Of a DNA stretch of 64,000 nucleotides, positions 44,701-53,365 are shown piece after piece (within the stretch, counting starts at the first letter, position 1; the number at the start of each line of letters is the position of its first letter). The position numbers and the translations under genes were made by a program. A model generated the notes under the pieces. That model was not told the DNA's origin, made no database searches, and saw only the letters and a list, made by a program, of their open reading frames with translations. Location: NCBI GenBank assembly GCA_902799685.1, contig CADCBO010000003.1:62001-126000 (forward strand), written 5' to 3'. This stretch comes from an uncultured Bacteroidales bacterium. GTDB taxonomy: Bacteria; Bacteroidota; Bacteroidia; Bacteroidales; Bacteroidaceae.

Positions 44701-45792
44701 TTATTTGAACTTGTAGGTGTGTCTGGCATTGAGTTCCCTGAGAGCATATGTGGCCAGGATGCCGGCACCGCCTGTTACGTTGTGCAGGACAGTTACGGGC
44801 TCGGACATGAAGTTTACGGTGGTGCTTTTGAAATCTGTAGCGGATTTGTGGTAGTAATAATATGTACGGGATAGGGTGTAGAGCTTTATGTCGGCATTAT
44901 AGATAACCTCATCCTTTATCTTATCGGCTATGGAATAGGATTTGGTATCAATGATTGTGCTGTCTTTATCATAAGTATAAATGTAGGCAAGAGTGTCGGG
45001 CTTTTCCATGATAATGTCAAAGCTAACCTTGTTGTTTTCTTTAATGTACAGGTCATCAAAGATAAAGAAACCCAGGCCGTGATCCAGCTGGCTGTCGGCC
45101 TCGGTGTCTTCCAATAGGGCTGTGGCGGCGCTTGCCTGTCCAAGTATAATCTTGGTGTTGGCCGGTATCTTGTAGTGGATGGTGTCTGTTATTGTCTCAT
45201 AGTCGCCTAGGGTGTCATTGAACCTGGAGTAGGTCATGGTGGGCTCAATGGTCAGGATATAGTAATCTGTTATGTTCTTGCGCTCTCCAATCTCAACATC
45301 TACAACCCAGACGGAATCAGCTGTTATTGGGTTCCTTTTTCTGAACCAGTCAAACATTTCACCTATGGTCTTTCCGGGCACATATTCCTTTTTATATCCT
45401 GTAACAATGCAACTCTGGCCGTATGGCACGGTATCGGTAGCATAAACTGTCCCATATTGGGGATGATTGGCTTGTACCGATATGATATCACCCTGGTTCA
45501 AGACACGGCCGTCAGTATATCCCTTAAGAGAGTCATCATAAGCGGCGGATTTGGCCTGCCCGTTTATGTTTATGGTTACGTCCACACCGTTGTCAAGCAC
45601 ATTGCCGGTATAGTATGAATCCAGAAAGAACGCGCTGTGGCTCATCTCAAAAACCGGAACCTGGCCGGCAGGGGTTATGCTGTTGACAATGAGCATCCTT
45701 TTGCCATCGGGACCCTTGTACTCAATGTCATTGACGCATGCGGTAATGAGTAATGCTGTAATTGCCAATATGATAATTCTATACTGTTTCAT
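44701..45792 (-). CDS. DUF4249 lipoprotein, partner of the TonB receptor
   Basis: A 363-residue lipoprotein (lipobox LITAC, Cys19) of the DUF4249 family, found almost only in Bacteroidota next to TonB-dependent receptors. The N-terminal beta-sandwich begins after the lipobox (MLIVNSITPAG, then FEMSHSAFFLDS). It probably forms a surface or periplasmic accessory of the receptor encoded five bases upstream. The ligand is unknown. The gene converges on the helicase gene with only 15 bases between and no clear terminator. Confidence 0.85.
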   Translation of the reverse strand: MKQYRIIILAITALLITACVNDIEYKGPDGKRMLIVNSITPAGQVPVFEMSHSAFFLDSYYTGNVLDNGVDVTININGQAKSAAYDDSLKGYTDGRVLNQGDIISVQANHPQYGTVYATDTVPYGQSCIVTGYKKEYVPGKTIGEMFDWFRKRNPITADSVWVVDVEIGERKNITDYYILTIEPTMTYSRFNDTLGDYETITDTIHYKIPANTKIILGQASAATALLEDTEADSQLDHGLGFFIFDDLYIKENNKVSFDIIMEKPDTLAYIYTYDKDSTIIDTKSYSIADKIKDEVIYNADIKLYTLSRTYYYYHKSATDFKSTTVNFMSEPVTVLHNVTGGAGILATYALRELNARHTYKFK

Positions 45793-45796
45793 AGCC

Positions 45797-48217
45797 TTAG
45801 AAAGATACGGTGTAACTTATTGACGGAAGGATAGGGAAGAGTGTCAGCTGGCGTAGCGTACGCTCTTCCTTATATTCGTTGTTCTCTTTTTTGCTCTCCG
45901 TAAATACATAGACCAGGAAAGGATTCATGTTGTTGTAAGCATTGTAAATGCTCAGGTTGATAGTACGCTTTACCCTGTCACTGAAATTCCTGTGCCAGTT
46001 GAATCCCAGGTCAAGCCTGTGTGTTGGTCTTAGCCTGAAATTGTTGCGGTTGTCATAATAGCCCAATGTGGAGGTCCTGTATCTATGGCCATCATCAATC
46101 AAGTTGCCGGAGTTGTAGTACTGGGTGTAGATGGTGCCGCAGTTTCCTGTTTCGAACAGCCATGTGGCCGACATGTCAAACCGGTCGCCGAATTTGTAGC
46201 TGCAGGTTATGTCCAGTTTGTGGCGGCGGTCATACTTGGCATCGAATATCCGTCCGCCGTTAATGACCATATCCTGACGGTCAAACAGGCGCTGTGACTT
46301 GCTCCAGGTGTATGATATCCAGCCGTTGAACCTGCCTACGGAGCGTTGCGCCATGAACTCAATACCATAACTCCAGCCACGTCCCATGGCAACCTTGTTC
46401 TGCCAGTCTGTATCGCCTGTCATATAGCTGGAACCCTCCTTGTATTCCAGCAGATTGTCCATTTTCTTGTAATATCCCTCAAGTGTAAAATCGGCCAGAC
46501 CTTCTAAGCTGTATGCTGCTCCAACAGCCCATTGGTGTGAATGCTCCGGCTCAATCTGATCTGTAACGGGTACCCAAAGATCAGTTGGGAGATTGATCAT
46601 GTTGTTGGACAATAGATGCACATACTGAGTCATATATGCGTAGCCGGCTTTGATTGAAATGTCATCGGTTATAAGGAACCTGGCGCTTATTCTTGGTTCT
46701 ATAGACTGGTAATGACGTCCGTTTACGTTGAATGCCGCAAAACCGGCGCCTATATTGGTCTTGATTACATCAGTCAGTTCAATGTCATCCTCAACATACA
46801 GTTGGTATTCATCTCCGGTTACATCATGTGAACCGTATGACTGGTTCAGGTCAAGAGGCATTATGCTGTCGTTCAGGTTAGAGGAGTTTATGGCCAGATT
46901 CACCACATCGGGAGTAAAGACATGATGAGTGTAACTGCCTCCAAGCCTGACATCATGGTTGTAAGACGGTGACCAATGGAAGTCCGCGCGTGCAGACAGG
47001 TCATAGATGCCTGATTTCATGGCTATGTCTATGTTGCTGGTGCTAACATTAACGTTATCCTCCTCATTTATCCCGATGCCCATCTTGTGGCGGTACTTGG
47101 TGTAGTTGGCGCTTACATCCATGAACAGTTTTTGTCCAAGCACATGATTCCATCTGATTGTTGCTACGGTGTTACCCCAGCGCCAGTCCAGTTTGGTGCG
47201 GTTGTCAACAGCTCCTTCTGAACCTTTATAATTAAAGAAGATGTCATCATCGCCGCTGTACCAGCTTAGATACAGGCGGTCATTGTCATTGAACTTATGA
47301 TTGATTTTGATGTTCAGGTCATAGAAATAGTAGCCCATGCTCGCGTCATCGGCGTCAGTGAAATTTAATTTCTTGTTTAGCCAAAGGGCTGAGTTGAGTA
47401 TAATGTCTGAGTATGTGCGTCGTGCAGATATGCTGAATGATGTCTTTCCTTTAATGATAGGACCTTCAAAGTTGAATTTTGATGATATAAGTCCGACGGA
47501 TGCGTTGCCGTGGTAGTTGTACATGTCACCGTCTTTCATACGTATGTCAACTACCGATGACAGGCGTCCGTAATAGTGTGCCGGGAAACTGCCTTTGTAG
47601 AGTGTTACGTTCTTTATGGCATCGGGGTTAAAGACAGAGAACATGCCGAACATGTGGCTCACGTTATATACTGGAACGCCGTCCAGAAGCAACAGGTTCT
47701 CATCGGGGTTGCCGCCGCGCACGTAGATGCCGGCAGTTGCCTCTGTGCCGGCCTGAACTCCCGGCAGCAATTGGAGAGCTTTGAGCACATCGGTCTCACC
47801 AAACATGGCTGGGACGGCTTTTATCTGTTCTATTGGAATGTCTATGGCACTCATCTGCGAGCCTTTTACACCCAGGATCTCACGGTTACCTATAATAGTC
47901 ACTTCGGTCAATTCTTCAATCGCCGAGACATCTATGTTGATGACAGTGTCACGGTTCAGGGCAAAAGGAACAATGACAGGTTTGTATCCGACGTATCCGG
48001 TGCGTATTTCAACCAGGCCGTCGGGTAGGGTAAGGGAGTAGAATCCGTACTCGTTCGTTATGGTTCCGCGGCCACTGCGGTTGTCAAGAATCGTGGCACC
48101 TATCAGTGTCTCCTTGCTTGACTGGTCTGTTATGTAGCCGCTTATGGTATGCCTGGTCTGTGCCTGCAGTGACAGTACAGACAGAATGGAAAGCAACAAT
48201 GTTGAAAGGCGTTTCAT
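45797..48217 (-). CDS. TonB-dependent receptor with N-terminal carboxypeptidase-like domain
   Basis: An 806-residue outer-membrane receptor. After a signal peptide (LSTLLLSILSVLSLQAQ) comes a carboxypeptidase-regulatory-like beta-sandwich (ISGYITDQSSKETLIGATI, residues ~24-100), then the plug domain (VPAMFGETDVLKALQLLPGVQAG, about 135-160; GIYVRGGNPDENLLLLDGV follows) and a 22-strand barrel ending in the aromatic residue of ILPSISYTVSF. It is not a SusC-type protein (no SusD, shorter). With DUF4249 it forms a two-gene operon, ligand unknown. It starts directly downstream of the tRNA operon terminator. Confidence 0.9.
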   Translation of the reverse strand: MKRLSTLLLSILSVLSLQAQTRHTISGYITDQSSKETLIGATILDNRSGRGTITNEYGFYSLTLPDGLVEIRTGYVGYKPVIVPFALNRDTVINIDVSAIEELTEVTIIGNREILGVKGSQMSAIDIPIEQIKAVPAMFGETDVLKALQLLPGVQAGTEATAGIYVRGGNPDENLLLLDGVPVYNVSHMFGMFSVFNPDAIKNVTLYKGSFPAHYYGRLSSVVDIRMKDGDMYNYHGNASVGLISSKFNFEGPIIKGKTSFSISARRTYSDIILNSALWLNKKLNFTDADDASMGYYFYDLNIKINHKFNDNDRLYLSWYSGDDDIFFNYKGSEGAVDNRTKLDWRWGNTVATIRWNHVLGQKLFMDVSANYTKYRHKMGIGINEEDNVNVSTSNIDIAMKSGIYDLSARADFHWSPSYNHDVRLGGSYTHHVFTPDVVNLAINSSNLNDSIMPLDLNQSYGSHDVTGDEYQLYVEDDIELTDVIKTNIGAGFAAFNVNGRHYQSIEPRISARFLITDDISIKAGYAYMTQYVHLLSNNMINLPTDLWVPVTDQIEPEHSHQWAVGAAYSLEGLADFTLEGYYKKMDNLLEYKEGSSYMTGDTDWQNKVAMGRGWSYGIEFMAQRSVGRFNGWISYTWSKSQRLFDRQDMVINGGRIFDAKYDRRHKLDITCSYKFGDRFDMSATWLFETGNCGTIYTQYYNSGNLIDDGHRYRTSTLGYYDNRNNFRLRPTHRLDLGFNWHRNFSDRVKRTINLSIYNAYNNMNPFLVYVFTESKKENNEYKEERTLRQLTLFPILPSISYTVSF

Positions 48218-48225
48218 CAGTACAA

Positions 48226-48260
48226 AACAAAAAAGCAGCCTTGTATGACAACGCTGCTTA
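48226..48260 (-). terminator. Intrinsic terminator of the tRNA operon
   Basis: On the minus strand AAGCAGC and GCTGCTT form a seven-bp stem (48253-48259 with 48233-48239), followed by TTTTGTTTTG. It lies 19 bases after tRNA-Gly and before the TonB receptor start. Confidence 0.75.
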
Positions 48261-48278
48261 GTAATTCAAATTGATTTG

Positions 48279-48349
<71 letters not shown>

Positions 48350-48351
<2 letters not shown>

Positions 48352-48379
48352 AGGTAAATTTTCTTGAAAATTTACCTGC
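48350..48379. repeat. Perfect hairpin abutting the 5' end of tRNA-Gly copy 1
   Basis: GCAGGTAAATTTTC (48350-48363) pairs perfectly with GAAAATTTACCTGC (48366-48379) around TT. It touches the first two bases of the tRNA and might influence 5' processing. Confidence 0.7.
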
Positions 48380-48456
48380 GGCGGTTTTGGGCTTCGCCTC
48401 GGCATAGTGAAAACAAGTTTTCCCTCTGCTCTCGGCTCGCACCAAAACTGCCGCAG
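48376..48456. repeat. Hairpin element (CCTCGGCATAG...CTCTCGGCT), copy 1
   Basis: Outer arms CTGCGGCGGTTTTGG and CCAAAACTGCCGCAG are complementary with one mismatch and enclose the core CCTCGGCATAG, an A/T-rich inner pair and CTCTCGGCT. A second copy with the same core but different arms is at 48806-48890. Both lie 5' of a tRNA-Gly in the direction of transcription. Confidence 0.75.
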
Positions 48457-48524
48457 AGCTCTCAGGGAAACATTTTCAGTTATTCCACTCAGATAAATTT
48501 TCCAGAATTATCAATGAACTTTGG

Positions 48525-48608
48525 TGAAGAGAATGAGACTCGAACTCACACGACATAACTGTCACTACCCCCTCAAAGTAGCGCGTCTACCAATTCCGCC
48601 ATCTCTCC
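48525..48608 (-). tRNA. tRNA-Leu (GAG)
   Basis: An 84-nt class II tRNA with a long variable arm. Anticodon stem CTACT/GGTAG encloses TTGAGGG (anticodon GAG). Acceptor GGAGAGA pairs with TCTCTTC with one G-U pair. T-arm GTTCGAGTC. CCA not encoded. Confidence 0.95.
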
Positions 48609-48615
48609 AGAGAAG

Positions 48616-48697
48616 TGCCCAGAACAGGACTCGAACCTGCACACCTCGCGGCACACGCACCTGAAACGTGCGCGTCTACCAATTCCGCCACCTGGGC
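48616..48697 (-). tRNA. tRNA-Leu (CAG)
   Basis: An 82-nt class II tRNA. Anticodon stem CACGT/GCGTG encloses TTCAGGT (anticodon CAG). Acceptor GCCCAGG with TCTGGGC, T-arm GTTCGAGTC. Seven bases separate it from tRNA-Leu(GAG). CCA not encoded. Confidence 0.95.
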
Positions 48698-48728
48698 ATT
48701 TCCAAAATAAATCAAAGATCTACTTTTG

Positions 48729-48801
<73 letters not shown>

Positions 48802-48805
48802 ATTT

Positions 48806-48890
48806 CCTGCGTAAATGCGCGATTGGCTTTCGCGCCTCGGTATAGAAAAAAACTTTTCTCTACTCTCGGCTTGGCGCCAATTGCCGCAGG
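48806..48890. repeat. Hairpin element (CCTCGGTATAG...CTCTCGGCT), copy 2
   Basis: Same core as 48376-48456, with arms CCTGCG...ATTGGC and GCCAATTGCCGCAGG that pair with each other but differ from copy 1. It lies between the operon promoter and the first tRNA, so it would form a hairpin at the 5' end of the precursor transcript. Confidence 0.7.
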
Positions 48891-48910
48891 TGCTTCCGAC
48901 GAAAGCGGTG

Positions 48911-48941
48911 CAAAGGTAGTGGTTTTGGGGAGACTTGCAAA
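48911..48941 (-). promoter_or_regulatory. Promoter of the tRNA operon
   Basis: On the minus strand TTTG (48938-48941) and TACCTTTG (48911-48918) are separated by 19 bases: an exact Bacteroidota -33/-7 promoter. Transcription would start near 48904 and run through the four tRNAs to the terminator at 48260-48226. Confidence 0.85.
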
Positions 48942-48977
48942 AACAATTTCAATTTTTTTTGGCCTCTCCGGCACTTT

Positions 48978-50285
48978 TTATTTGGAGAGTAGGGCGTCAA
49001 TGTGCTTTTGGGCGGTCTGACACACCTCTTGGGCATTCATAGTCAGGCATCTGCGATTCTCAACCACTATTTTTCCGTTCACTATGACTGTATCGACATC
49101 AGATGCGTGTGTGCTGTAAACCAGTTCGGAAATAAGGTTTGTATGCGGATACAGGTGCGGTTTTTCTATATCTACAAGCAGGATGTCGGCGAACGCGCCT
49201 GCTTGTAGTACTCCCAGCTCTCCTTCGCGGCCGATTGCCTTTGCACCGTTTACCGTTGCCATTTGTAGGGCTGTGTATGCAGGTGTGGCGCATGGATCCA
49301 TTGTGCTCACTTTCTGGAGCAATGAAGCCGTACGCATCTCCTCCCACATATCCAGGTCGTTGTTTGATGAAGCTCCGTCAGTGCCTATTGAGACATTGAC
49401 ACCGGCATCGAGCATTTTCCTGACAGGCGCTATTCCTGATGCCAGTTTCATGTTGCTTTGCGGGTTATGGGCCACAGATACGCCATTCCTGGCCAGTATT
49501 TCTATGTCATGGTCGGACATGACTACGCAGTGTGCAGCCAGTGTCTTGGTTGAGAAAAGGCCCTGTTTCTCTAGATATTCGGTAGGACTCATGCCGTGCT
49601 GAGCCATGCAGTTATCCTGCTCAGACTGTGTTTCTGCCAAGTGAACGTGACTGCCTGTGCCAAGTTCTCTGGACAAGCTTATGGAGCGTTGCAGATTCTT
49701 TTCTGATAATGTATAGATGGCATGCGGTCCCATCCACATGGTTACAAGACGGCTGTCGGAGAAACGTTTCTGCACCTGGCGCCAGTCATTCTCGAAATGT
49801 TCCATCCTGAAATCCATGGGGCAGGGGGTAACCAAGGCACGTATGCCTGCGCTTTCGGCAGCCTGGGCAACAGCTTCCTCATAAGGATACATATCAACAA
49901 AGGTTGTTGTGCCTCCCATAAGCATCTCCAGAATTCCCAGTCTGGCACCGTCAAATACCTCCTGATAACCCATTCTGGCTTCAATAGGCCATATATGCTG
50001 CTCAAGCCATTCCATAAGTGGAACGTCATCGGATATCCCGCGTAACAGCGCCATGGCAACATGTGTATGGGTGTTTATCAGACCAGGCATGACAACGTTG
50101 TCCGATGCATCTATCAGCATGCAGTCAGGGGTATGTCTGGCATAGAAATCTTCGGCAACAGCCCTGTCCTTGCTGACGAATGCTATACGCTCGCCTTCAA
50201 TGCCTACATAGCCTTTAAAGTACAGTTCATTTCCTAATGAGACATCCATAGGTAATATGATGCCGTTGCTTATCAGTATGTTCAT
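48978..50285 (-). CDS. mtaD: Amidohydrolase, 5-methylthioadenosine/S-adenosylhomocysteine deaminase type
   Basis: A 435-residue metal-dependent deaminase of the TRZ/ATZ branch. The HxH metal site is in NTHTHVAM (about residue 74), further ligands in HVHLAETQSE, LAAHCVVMSD and GTDGASSNNDLD. The segment LRGISDDVPLMEWLEQHIWP, split by description, is characteristic of MTA/SAH or 5'-deoxyadenosine deaminases. The enzyme would deaminate adenosine derivatives in methionine or purine salvage. Substrate choice within the family is not certain. It stands alone, upstream of the tRNA operon on the same strand. Confidence 0.82.
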   Translation of the reverse strand: MNILISNGIILPMDVSLGNELYFKGYVGIEGERIAFVSKDRAVAEDFYARHTPDCMLIDASDNVVMPGLINTHTHVAMALLRGISDDVPLMEWLEQHIWPIEARMGYQEVFDGARLGILEMLMGGTTTFVDMYPYEEAVAQAAESAGIRALVTPCPMDFRMEHFENDWRQVQKRFSDSRLVTMWMGPHAIYTLSEKNLQRSISLSRELGTGSHVHLAETQSEQDNCMAQHGMSPTEYLEKQGLFSTKTLAAHCVVMSDHDIEILARNGVSVAHNPQSNMKLASGIAPVRKMLDAGVNVSIGTDGASSNNDLDMWEEMRTASLLQKVSTMDPCATPAYTALQMATVNGAKAIGREGELGVLQAGAFADILLVDIEKPHLYPHTNLISELVYSTHASDVDTVIVNGKIVVENRRCLTMNAQEVCQTAQKHIDALLSK

Positions 50286-50525
50286 AGTTTATTTGTTGTC
50301 AGATTATCCCGATGCAAAAATAGAGATTCTTAATATCATGCTATCATGATTGTTTAAAAAAGTACTAATTCAAGTATAAATATTATCAAGTGTAATTTTT
50401 ATATTGAAAAATGCTCCGAATCATGAATATTTTTAATCAGATTATTCATTTTTACCTATTTTGATATATAATAAGCCCTAAAAACAATATATCTTTGGTA
50501 GGAAATCATACGAAACCAGATAATT
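50286..50525. other. AT-rich divergent intergenic region
   Basis: A 240-base, very AT-rich gap between the deaminase and the fimbrillin-like gene. It has TATCTTTG at 50490-50497, a good -7 box for the fimbrillin-like gene 28 bases before its ATG. No hairpin or ORF of note is seen. Confidence 0.5.
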
Positions 50526-51611
50526 ATGAAAAGAACTACTTTTAATCCGATGCTCTTCGTGTTTGCGGCGGTCGTTATATCTTCATGCTCGACCGAGGAA
50601 ATAGTGGATTCTTCATTCGATGCTCTTCAGACCGAAACCATATTTAATATATCATTATCAGAGAATACAAGGACCAGGACCAGGTCAAATACAAAGTCGG
50701 ACGTAGATTCCAGGACTACCTATGATGCTGAAAAGAAAAAGGCTTATCTGGATTCGAGCATCGCTTTTGGTCTGGTAGGCATAGATAATGAATCCAGAGA
50801 TGTCCTGGTTGACAATCAGGCTATTCCTGAAACAAACGGAGTAAGATCGGCAAATATCAAAACATCATATCTTTCCAGCCGTATTATGACGGTGAGTGCA
50901 TTTTATCCCTATACAACCGCAGTCAGTTATCACAAGGATTGCTCATACGTTGTATCCTTCTCTGCCGATGATGTAAAGAAAGGGCCATTGTCATCAAATT
51001 ACGTTGATATGAGATGTGATGAGACACATGAGACCGTGAACCTGAATTTCCATCATATAACCAACCATATCGGGTTTAAGGTCTGTGACATTACAGGTGA
51101 TGACCAGCTTAAGGGTCTTATGCATATCCGTAAGGTTATTCTTCACGGAATGGCAACTGAAGGCACTTATGTTGTGGACGGTGATGCCAGTTTCTGGGTT
51201 CCCAGCCCCAAGCGGCAGGATATAGTTCTTTATGAAGGAGAAGATTTTGTGGAATTCGGCGAACAGCACGAGTTGTATATTTCCGAAAACAAACTCTCAT
51301 TGTCAAATGAGGACTGCAACAGGGTATATGTGGTACCCGAGGTTCTTACGGAACGTCATTACATAGAGGTGGTGTTTGATATAGATGCATTCAACTATGA
51401 CGGTACGCGTTACAGGTCCAGTGAGGGAAAGACTCAGATAATACCTCTGTCAGGAGTAATTCCCGATGATAAGTTTGAACTGGGTCTCCAGTACACGTTC
51501 GTGCTTGGAATGAACGCTGGTGCCATCTACAGACCTATAGAGTTTACCGCATCTATAGATGAATGGGAAGCCAAGTACGGCAGTCATATTATTGACTATG
51601 ACAATGAATAA
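50526..51611 (+). CDS. Fimbrillin-family lipoprotein
   Basis: A 361-residue lipoprotein (lipobox VISSC, Cys21) with an Arg/Thr-rich stretch soon after it (NTRTRTRSNTKSDVDSRTTY, residues ~48-67), then two beta-sandwich-like halves. The order lipobox, T/R-rich spacer, YDAEKKKAYLDSSIAFGLVG, VSAFYPYT, NLNFHHITNHIGFKV is typical of Bacteroidota fimbrillin/FimB-Mfa2-like proteins, which build surface fimbriae after Arg-specific cleavage. No Mfa/Fim operon partners are visible. The small gene 26 bases downstream is likely co-transcribed. Confidence 0.75.
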   Translation: MKRTTFNPMLFVFAAVVISSCSTEEIVDSSFDALQTETIFNISLSENTRTRTRSNTKSDVDSRTTYDAEKKKAYLDSSIAFGLVGIDNESRDVLVDNQAIPETNGVRSANIKTSYLSSRIMTVSAFYPYTTAVSYHKDCSYVVSFSADDVKKGPLSSNYVDMRCDETHETVNLNFHHITNHIGFKVCDITGDDQLKGLMHIRKVILHGMATEGTYVVDGDASFWVPSPKRQDIVLYEGEDFVEFGEQHELYISENKLSLSNEDCNRVYVVPEVLTERHYIEVVFDIDAFNYDGTRYRSSEGKTQIIPLSGVIPDDKFELGLQYTFVLGMNAGAIYRPIEFTASIDEWEAKYGSHIIDYDNE

Positions 51612-51637
51612 CATGCTAACCAGAGAGGATTGTCGTT

Positions 51638-52078
51638 ATGAGGAAGATTTGGAACTATGTACAGGGACTACGGTTCATGTACTGGAAAAAGAAAATAGAA
51701 GGTAACTGGTATTTTTCAGATGTTGCCTATTACTGTGATGCCAAGCGGATACAGAGGAACACAACCGTAAATAAACGCAAGTGGAATCTTGTACTCAGTC
51801 CACATTCTTACGTTATGTACGGTGACGCACCATTGACTGTGGCAAGCATGGTCACTTTGGAGGGGCACTATTCTCTTAGACCTGACGGCAGCCTGACGTT
51901 CTGTGAGGAGAGTGATGGCGGAGAGAAGATTACCAAGAAGGCGCATCTATGCAAGCTGAATGACAAGGAACTGGTATATTGCTATGACAAGGATCAGTTT
52001 CCCAACCTCAATTATATGAATGAGCAGAAGCAGACTGCAATGGCCGACAAGGTATATTATTCATTCTTCAGATTGTAG
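51638..52078 (+). CDS. Hypothetical 146-residue protein, downstream of the fimbrillin-like gene
   Basis: No family recognised. There is no signal peptide; the N-terminus is basic and aromatic (MRKIWNYVQGLRFMYWKKK). A compact beta-rich body follows (IEGNWYFSDVAYYC, YVMYGDAPLTVASMVTLEG, GHYSLRPDGSLTF) with a lipocalin-like flavour (GxWxF near the start). It is short, intact and preceded by GAGAGGATT-like purines at a proper distance. Its place 26 bases after the fimbrillin-like lipoprotein suggests a shared transcript; function is unknown. Confidence 0.6.
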   Translation: MRKIWNYVQGLRFMYWKKKIEGNWYFSDVAYYCDAKRIQRNTTVNKRKWNLVLSPHSYVMYGDAPLTVASMVTLEGHYSLRPDGSLTFCEESDGGEKITKKAHLCKLNDKELVYCYDKDQFPNLNYMNEQKQTAMADKVYYSFFRL

Positions 52079-52121
52079 GCCGTAGTAAACAGGTTTGTTT
52101 TTATAACCCTATATAACAAGG

Positions 52122-52150
52122 AACGCGCCCCCGGTAACCGGGAGCGCGTT
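52122..52150. terminator. Hairpin terminator between convergent genes
   Basis: AACGCGC (52122-52128) and GCGCGTT (52144-52150) with inner CCCGG/CCGGG form a GC-rich stem. T-richness after it is modest on both strands, so it may be only partly efficient. Confidence 0.6.
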
Positions 52151-52170
52151 TCCATTTGTGGATATCTTTT

Positions 52171-53244
52171 TTATTTGATATTCTTGCGCTCAATCATCCA
52201 GCCTGCCATCTTGCTTACGCCGGGCTCTGAGCCTGTAAACATTGTGCTGGCCTCCTTGTCACCCTTGAGCCACCACTTGAGCCATGCGCCTGCTACCTTT
52301 GCGTAGTCACCGCCGTTAGGCTGCATGTAAGTGCCGCCGTGGCCTATGCCGTCCAGGCTAACCAGGCATGCCGGCATTGAACCTGCCATACGCTTGAAAT
52401 CGTCATTGCCGTTCTCCCATGCGATATCGGTTGAACCGCCCAGGATCCAGATGATTGACTTCTGTTTCAGTTTGGCAAGGCTGGCCTTGTCTTCACTCTC
52501 ATCGGTGCCGAAATAACCGCTGTTCATGACCATGATGGTCTTGATGCGGGCGTCGTCACTCATGTGGAGAGCCTGCAGACCACCGCATGACATACCTGCT
52601 GCTGCAATATTATCAAGATCAAGCTTGCCGTAGTAGGGGCTATTCTTGTCGGCATTCTGAGCTATTGCCCACTCAAGAGCCTGCTTCAGGCCAGTGGGGT
52701 CACCCATGGACATTCCACCGCCCATGCCGCCGCCACCCATCTGTGGCATACCGCCTCCCATTCCCATACGGGGCATTCCACCGCCTTGGCCACCTTGGCC
52801 CTGGGGACGCTGGCCGCCCATCTGAGGCATACCGCCTCCCATGCCGCCACCAAAGCCACCCATGCCACCGCCTTGTCCCATACGGGGAACATCACCGGTC
52901 TGACCGGGACGCGGAGCCTCCTGCTGCTGATAGTTGCTGGGACCGATAGCTACAATCAGGAATCCCTGCGATGCCACCTCATTCAGGAAATTGATATGAC
53001 CGCTGGGTGAGTTGGCGCAACCGCCGTTACCCCAAACCAGAACCGGCAGAAGATTGTTCTTTCCGAATTTGCTCAGGTCCTGAGGACGGAAAATAGTGTG
53101 TGTGGTAAGTGATGCTTCTTCCATCATGATTGCCTTGTAGGGGCCTGAACCGCCTTCCTCGACGATTCTTGAATTCTGTGCCTGCATGGGCACTGCAACC
53201 ATTGCCATAGCGGCCAGGGCTGCAAAGAACAGATTCTTTCTCAT
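52171..53244 (-). CDS. Secreted alpha/beta hydrolase with Gly/Met/Gln-rich insert
   Basis: A 357-residue exported hydrolase (signal ends near MAMVAVPMQAQ). The fold resembles PET-hydrolase/chlorophyllase-like enzymes: LPVLVWGNGGC with the oxyanion region, FLIVAIGPSNY, nucleophile Ser219 in AAGMSCGG, and the acid/His region near the C-terminus (GSTDIAWENGND; GIGHGGTYM). Between strands, residues ~108-181 are almost entirely Gly, Met, Gln and Pro in MGGGMPQMGG-like repeats. This loop is at the position where many relatives have only a short link. The substrate is unknown. It is divergent from the OPT transporter. Confidence 0.75.
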   Translation of the reverse strand: MRKNLFFAALAAMAMVAVPMQAQNSRIVEEGGSGPYKAIMMEEASLTTHTIFRPQDLSKFGKNNLLPVLVWGNGGCANSPSGHINFLNEVASQGFLIVAIGPSNYQQQEAPRPGQTGDVPRMGQGGGMGGFGGGMGGGMPQMGGQRPQGQGGQGGGMPRMGMGGGMPQMGGGGMGGGMSMGDPTGLKQALEWAIAQNADKNSPYYGKLDLDNIAAAGMSCGGLQALHMSDDARIKTIMVMNSGYFGTDESEDKASLAKLKQKSIIWILGGSTDIAWENGNDDFKRMAGSMPACLVSLDGIGHGGTYMQPNGGDYAKVAGAWLKWWLKGDKEASTMFTGSEPGVSKMAGWMIERKNIK

Positions 53245-53365
53245 ATAAATACAGTTAGTTTAATTGGTTTTCTGCCTCAAATGTAATGTTATTTTTTCAA
53301 TTATTAACTATCTTCGCAAATCAATTGTAACTGACTCCGAAAGTCAAATTGAGAAATAATAATAT

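Noticed and set aside
52171-53010. Gly/Met-rich segment as a sign of a frameshift or pseudogene in the hydrolase
   Set aside because: The frame continues into the intact nucleophile motif and C-terminal half, so the segment is an insert within a whole gene.
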